Shown here: in pieces, positions 61,400 to 64,000 of the stretch
How positions within the stretch are numbered: position 1 is the first letter of the stretch
How the letters are laid out: each line of letters opens with the position of its first letter
Source of the DNA: Epiperipatus broadwayi
Taxonomy: Eukaryota; Onychophora; Udeonychophora; Euonychophora; Peripatidae
Reading direction: 5' to 3'
NCBI GenBank assembly: GCA_028023455.1
Contig: JAQFVV010006427.1
Location: forward strand, 184,001-248,000
Length of the DNA: 64,000 bases
The notes under the pieces: generated by a model
Told to the model about the DNA's origin: nothing
Database searches by the model: none
What the model saw: only the letters and a program-made list of their open reading frames with translations
Position numbers and translations under genes: made by a program

Positions 61400-63680
61400 T
61401 TATGATGTGAACATTTAGGATTCAGGAGCAGGAGTGGCCTACTGCTTTCCTAGTATTAAATTTCATGACTTACTAATGCACGAACCCAAAATAAATGAAT
61501 GGGATGGCCTTATTGAGGTTCCATTTTTAAAGGATTCAGCAAAACATTAATTATTTATTTGTAATGAATAAAATTAATCTTCCAAGCAATGAGGATATAA
61601 CATATTTAAAATTAAATGTGCTTTAATGATAGCTTCATCGAATTTGCTAATAGGAACCAATTCTTAACTAGCATTACATATCAGCTACATAAGGGGATAA
61701 TTATATTATCGATCTTGTTAAAATGTTTCAATCTACACCTTATATTAATAATCATTTAAGGAGGGAAAATTATACTTGAAAGGGTTTACTAAATAGATTA
61801 ACAAATAAATATAATTTCTAATTATCCCTAAGGCTAGTTGATTACTTATTGAAAAATTAATTAAAATTATAAACCAAATTTAGGAGAAAACCACATTATG
61901 TATTTATGTCAAACAAATAACTAACAATAATAATGAGTGCCGAGCAATCTGTTGTCATTATAATATAGGATTTTGAAACAGGGCATGTAATTGGTGACAC
62001 TAAGAAAAATAATTACATGAAAATATTTTTAAATTATGTCTTCTCTAGGATTTACTAAATTTAAAGCTTGCAGTTTCAAAGCATTGGTATATAATAAATA
62101 TATAAAAACACATTTTGAAATGATCATAGAGAAAGTATAGGCACAAGTGCAGTGATAGATAATTAGAATTATGTAAGACATTAATTTGACTAAATAAAGT
62201 AGGATTATAAGATAAGTAGCAAGTTACATAATTTAAAGGTTAATTAATTCAAAAGTTTAGAGTTAATATTAATTTGAATGTTCAAAGGTTTCTTCAAGCT
62301 ACATTTAACTAGCTTTTAAGTTACAAAATTGAATATTAAGTACTAACTGATTCAGAGCTCTGTGGTTCTGGATTAATATTACTGATTCTTCATTTCAGCT
62401 GGGGATGTAGGCACTTCGACTTCAGGCATGGTGTCAATCTTTGCTAGGATGTTTCATGGGGTCTTCTTCTTCTGGTGGTAAGTTGTTCCTGGAGAATTTC
62501 ATTGATGACAGTAAAACAGTCACTTTCTCATGGAGAAAGAAAAACTGTGTCTTTCTTAGCCAGACATATTCAAAATTTCAAGTGGCATAAATTAGAGTGG
62601 CAATCACACTTACAAATATTAGTGTCTTTTTCTTACAAGTTCAAAATATGGCATATTTATACATATTAATCCCAAGCGCTTACTTGTTTAGAATTTATTT
62701 TACCTGAGAAACCATTAATGTTAGAAATTACATTAAAATTCCAGATTTTAACAATTTATTTTAAAACTTTTGCTTAACTTTTCAAGGCATTCAAAACCTT
62801 CTCCCCAGGAATTTCAATAGTGTCAGTCCAGCAATTTTACTATATAAGTTTTGTTGTAAACAAATTAGAGTACAAAAATTGCTACATTTAAATTCATTTT
62901 ACCACAGGTGCCATGGTTAATGCAAATTTTTTATTTACAATGATTTGACTTTTAATTAATAAAAGCTAAGGTTTTAACATAACTAAATTGTGCTATCCTA
63001 TATATGTATAATGATATAGGTTAGATTATATATCTACATACAAATTTATAACTGAGCAAATTAATAAATTGACTTATATTTAATTTATAATGTAAATTTT
63101 TTTAATAGTAATATAAAGTTAATCTGCTATAATATTTAATATAATTGGTATTAACAGTGTTTGTTCATATGAACATATATAATGTGATACAGATAGCCAT
63201 GATAGTATTCTTATTTAATGATTTTAATTGGGTTTGAACCCAACACAGATAGGGTTGGTAATCAAAACTGAAGGTGAAATGGTAAGTGAATAAAACCTAC
63301 CATTTCATATCCCCTAACTTACAACAAAAAAAAAACCCATAAAAATGCCTTTACTTATAATTGAACAAATAAATACAATTGAAATTAAATTCTTAAAGAG
63401 GTAAATGTATTATCTACCCACATATTGTACTAACAAAAAAAACTTTGGCCCATTATGTTGTTTATTTTTACAACCTGTTACATTGTCCCCACAACAACTA
63501 TTCTAAAGGATATAGTTTCTAAACACATATAGTTAATATTACATTTACAAGTCAAAATATATAACACAAATTTTAATATACCAATAGATATATGTCATGG
63601 TTATGGTGGTATTTGGGATGTTGGTTTTAATTAATAATTAACATAACTATATGTGAAAACAGGAAGATCACTCAATGACC
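61400..63680. other. Intergenic DNA, no gene recognised
   Basis: No convincing frame; the 64-codon frame at 62,475-62,669 (+) lacks motifs. A GGGTTTGAACCC inverted word at 63,230-63,241 stands alone. Confidence 0.5.
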
Positions 63681-63688
63681 TAAGTTCA

Positions 63689-63840
63689 TCATTTAAATGG
63701 GATCTGGGGTTTCTCCTTGACCAATTTGAAACTGCTCACATTGTATATACCAGTTACAGTCTCTTGGATCTCTAGTAAAAAGGCATTGTTCCCAATCTTG
63801 TTTAATTGCATATAGTCCCTTTTAGAGAAAAACAATTTCT
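63689..63840 (-). pseudogene. Possible decayed retroelement coding fragment
   Basis: The minus strand reads as an open stretch ending in a TGA at 63,691-63,689, containing QLNKIGNNAFLLEI and then GIYNVSSFKLV. This pattern (K.I..NA..LE followed by .Y.VS..K) is reminiscent of the C-terminal end of Ty3/gypsy-type integrases, where a K(I/V)..NAY.L.LP block precedes VF(N/H)VS.L. Upstream, toward the window edge, the frame is broken by stops. The match is short and found by eye, so chance is a real alternative. No LTR or other pol domain is seen within the window. Confidence 0.25.
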
Positions 63841-64000
63841 GTAATCCTTCAACCACTTGTTACTGGGTTGTGGGGTTCAAAAACATACTCAATCTCTCAT
63901 ACTGAATGTATGATGACTCACTACTGCTTCTCTTCTCATTTCTTGTCTAAATTGACACTCACTCTCATTTTCTCTTCCCCCTTGATGACATGATTTCCTT

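Larger units (their letters stand above)
58353..61400. repeat. Long TA-anchored interspersed repeat family, copy 3 (interrupted)
   Basis: Starts near TTATAACGGTGTGG after a short TA stretch. Shared landmarks, in order: CATTATCATTCCC, GAAATGGGTC (58607-58616), a 'TAATCTGGATGCACA' word, 'GTTGATCACCAATGCACTGG' (a worn form of the GCTGATCATCATCAATG block, 58771), and 'GTACATGGATTTTAAA'. A hAT-type element splits it at 58,924-59,734; joining the two sides restores the order of copy 1 (ACTAATCATTATGC..., then TTTATTAATAAGAAATAATAACAATAAAATAAA). The right limit is unclear. Confidence 0.55.

Overview
This window looks like AT-rich, gene-poor nuclear DNA from an animal. I find no convincing host exon, rRNA gene or functional tRNA gene, and no bacterial features such as operons, ribosome binding sites or CRISPR. 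Every long open reading frame belongs to a retroelement. The mix of elements (a Penelope-like element with a GIY-YIG nuclease, an RTE-clade LINE, a Tx1/L1-like LINE, hAT-type non-autonomous DNA transposons and many TA microsatellites) fits an invertebrate. A mollusc, perhaps a cephalopod, is my best guess, but the species cannot be read from this sequence.

Layout. 1-13,000: AT-rich intergenic DNA with a tRNA-Gly(TCC)-derived fragment (3.58 kb), a hAT-type MITE with a perfect 8-bp target duplication (5.34-5.76 kb) and a Tc1/mariner-like inverted-repeat element (10.17-10.71 kb). 13,000-23,100: copy 1 of a long repeat family anchored on TA microsatellites, a decayed minisatellite, and repeat 'A'. 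23,100-25,980: two Penelope-like copies joined head to head around a 31-nt loop, one with a 414-codon open frame and one broken. 27,744-35,941: a minus-strand, apparently full-length Tx1/L1-like LINE with matching 15-bp target duplications and a TTTT/AA-type target. 36,976-41,300: repeat-family copy 2, interrupted by two related fold-back elements. 41,988-52,003: two RTE copies pointing tail to tail, both broken, with a two-unit tandem repeat between them. 52,060-54,160: a near-perfect 218-bp palindrome carrying hammerhead-like motifs, a 127-bp tandem array full of splice-donor-like motifs, and a 366-bp tandem. 55,969-57,048: a second hAT-type element. 58,353-61,400: repeat-family copy 3 with a third hAT-type element nested inside it. 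The right end may hold a decayed retroelement coding fragment.

Theme. Inverted duplication recurs at every scale: Penelope pair, RTE pair, two fold-backs, the 218-bp palindrome, the Tc1-like element and small hairpins. Transcription through any of the long pairs could make double-stranded RNA. The coding parts act together only as transposition machinery: nicking of target DNA by APE or GIY-YIG nucleases followed by target-primed reverse transcription. All but the Penelope frame at 24,552-25,796 carry clear lesions, and that frame is 5' truncated.
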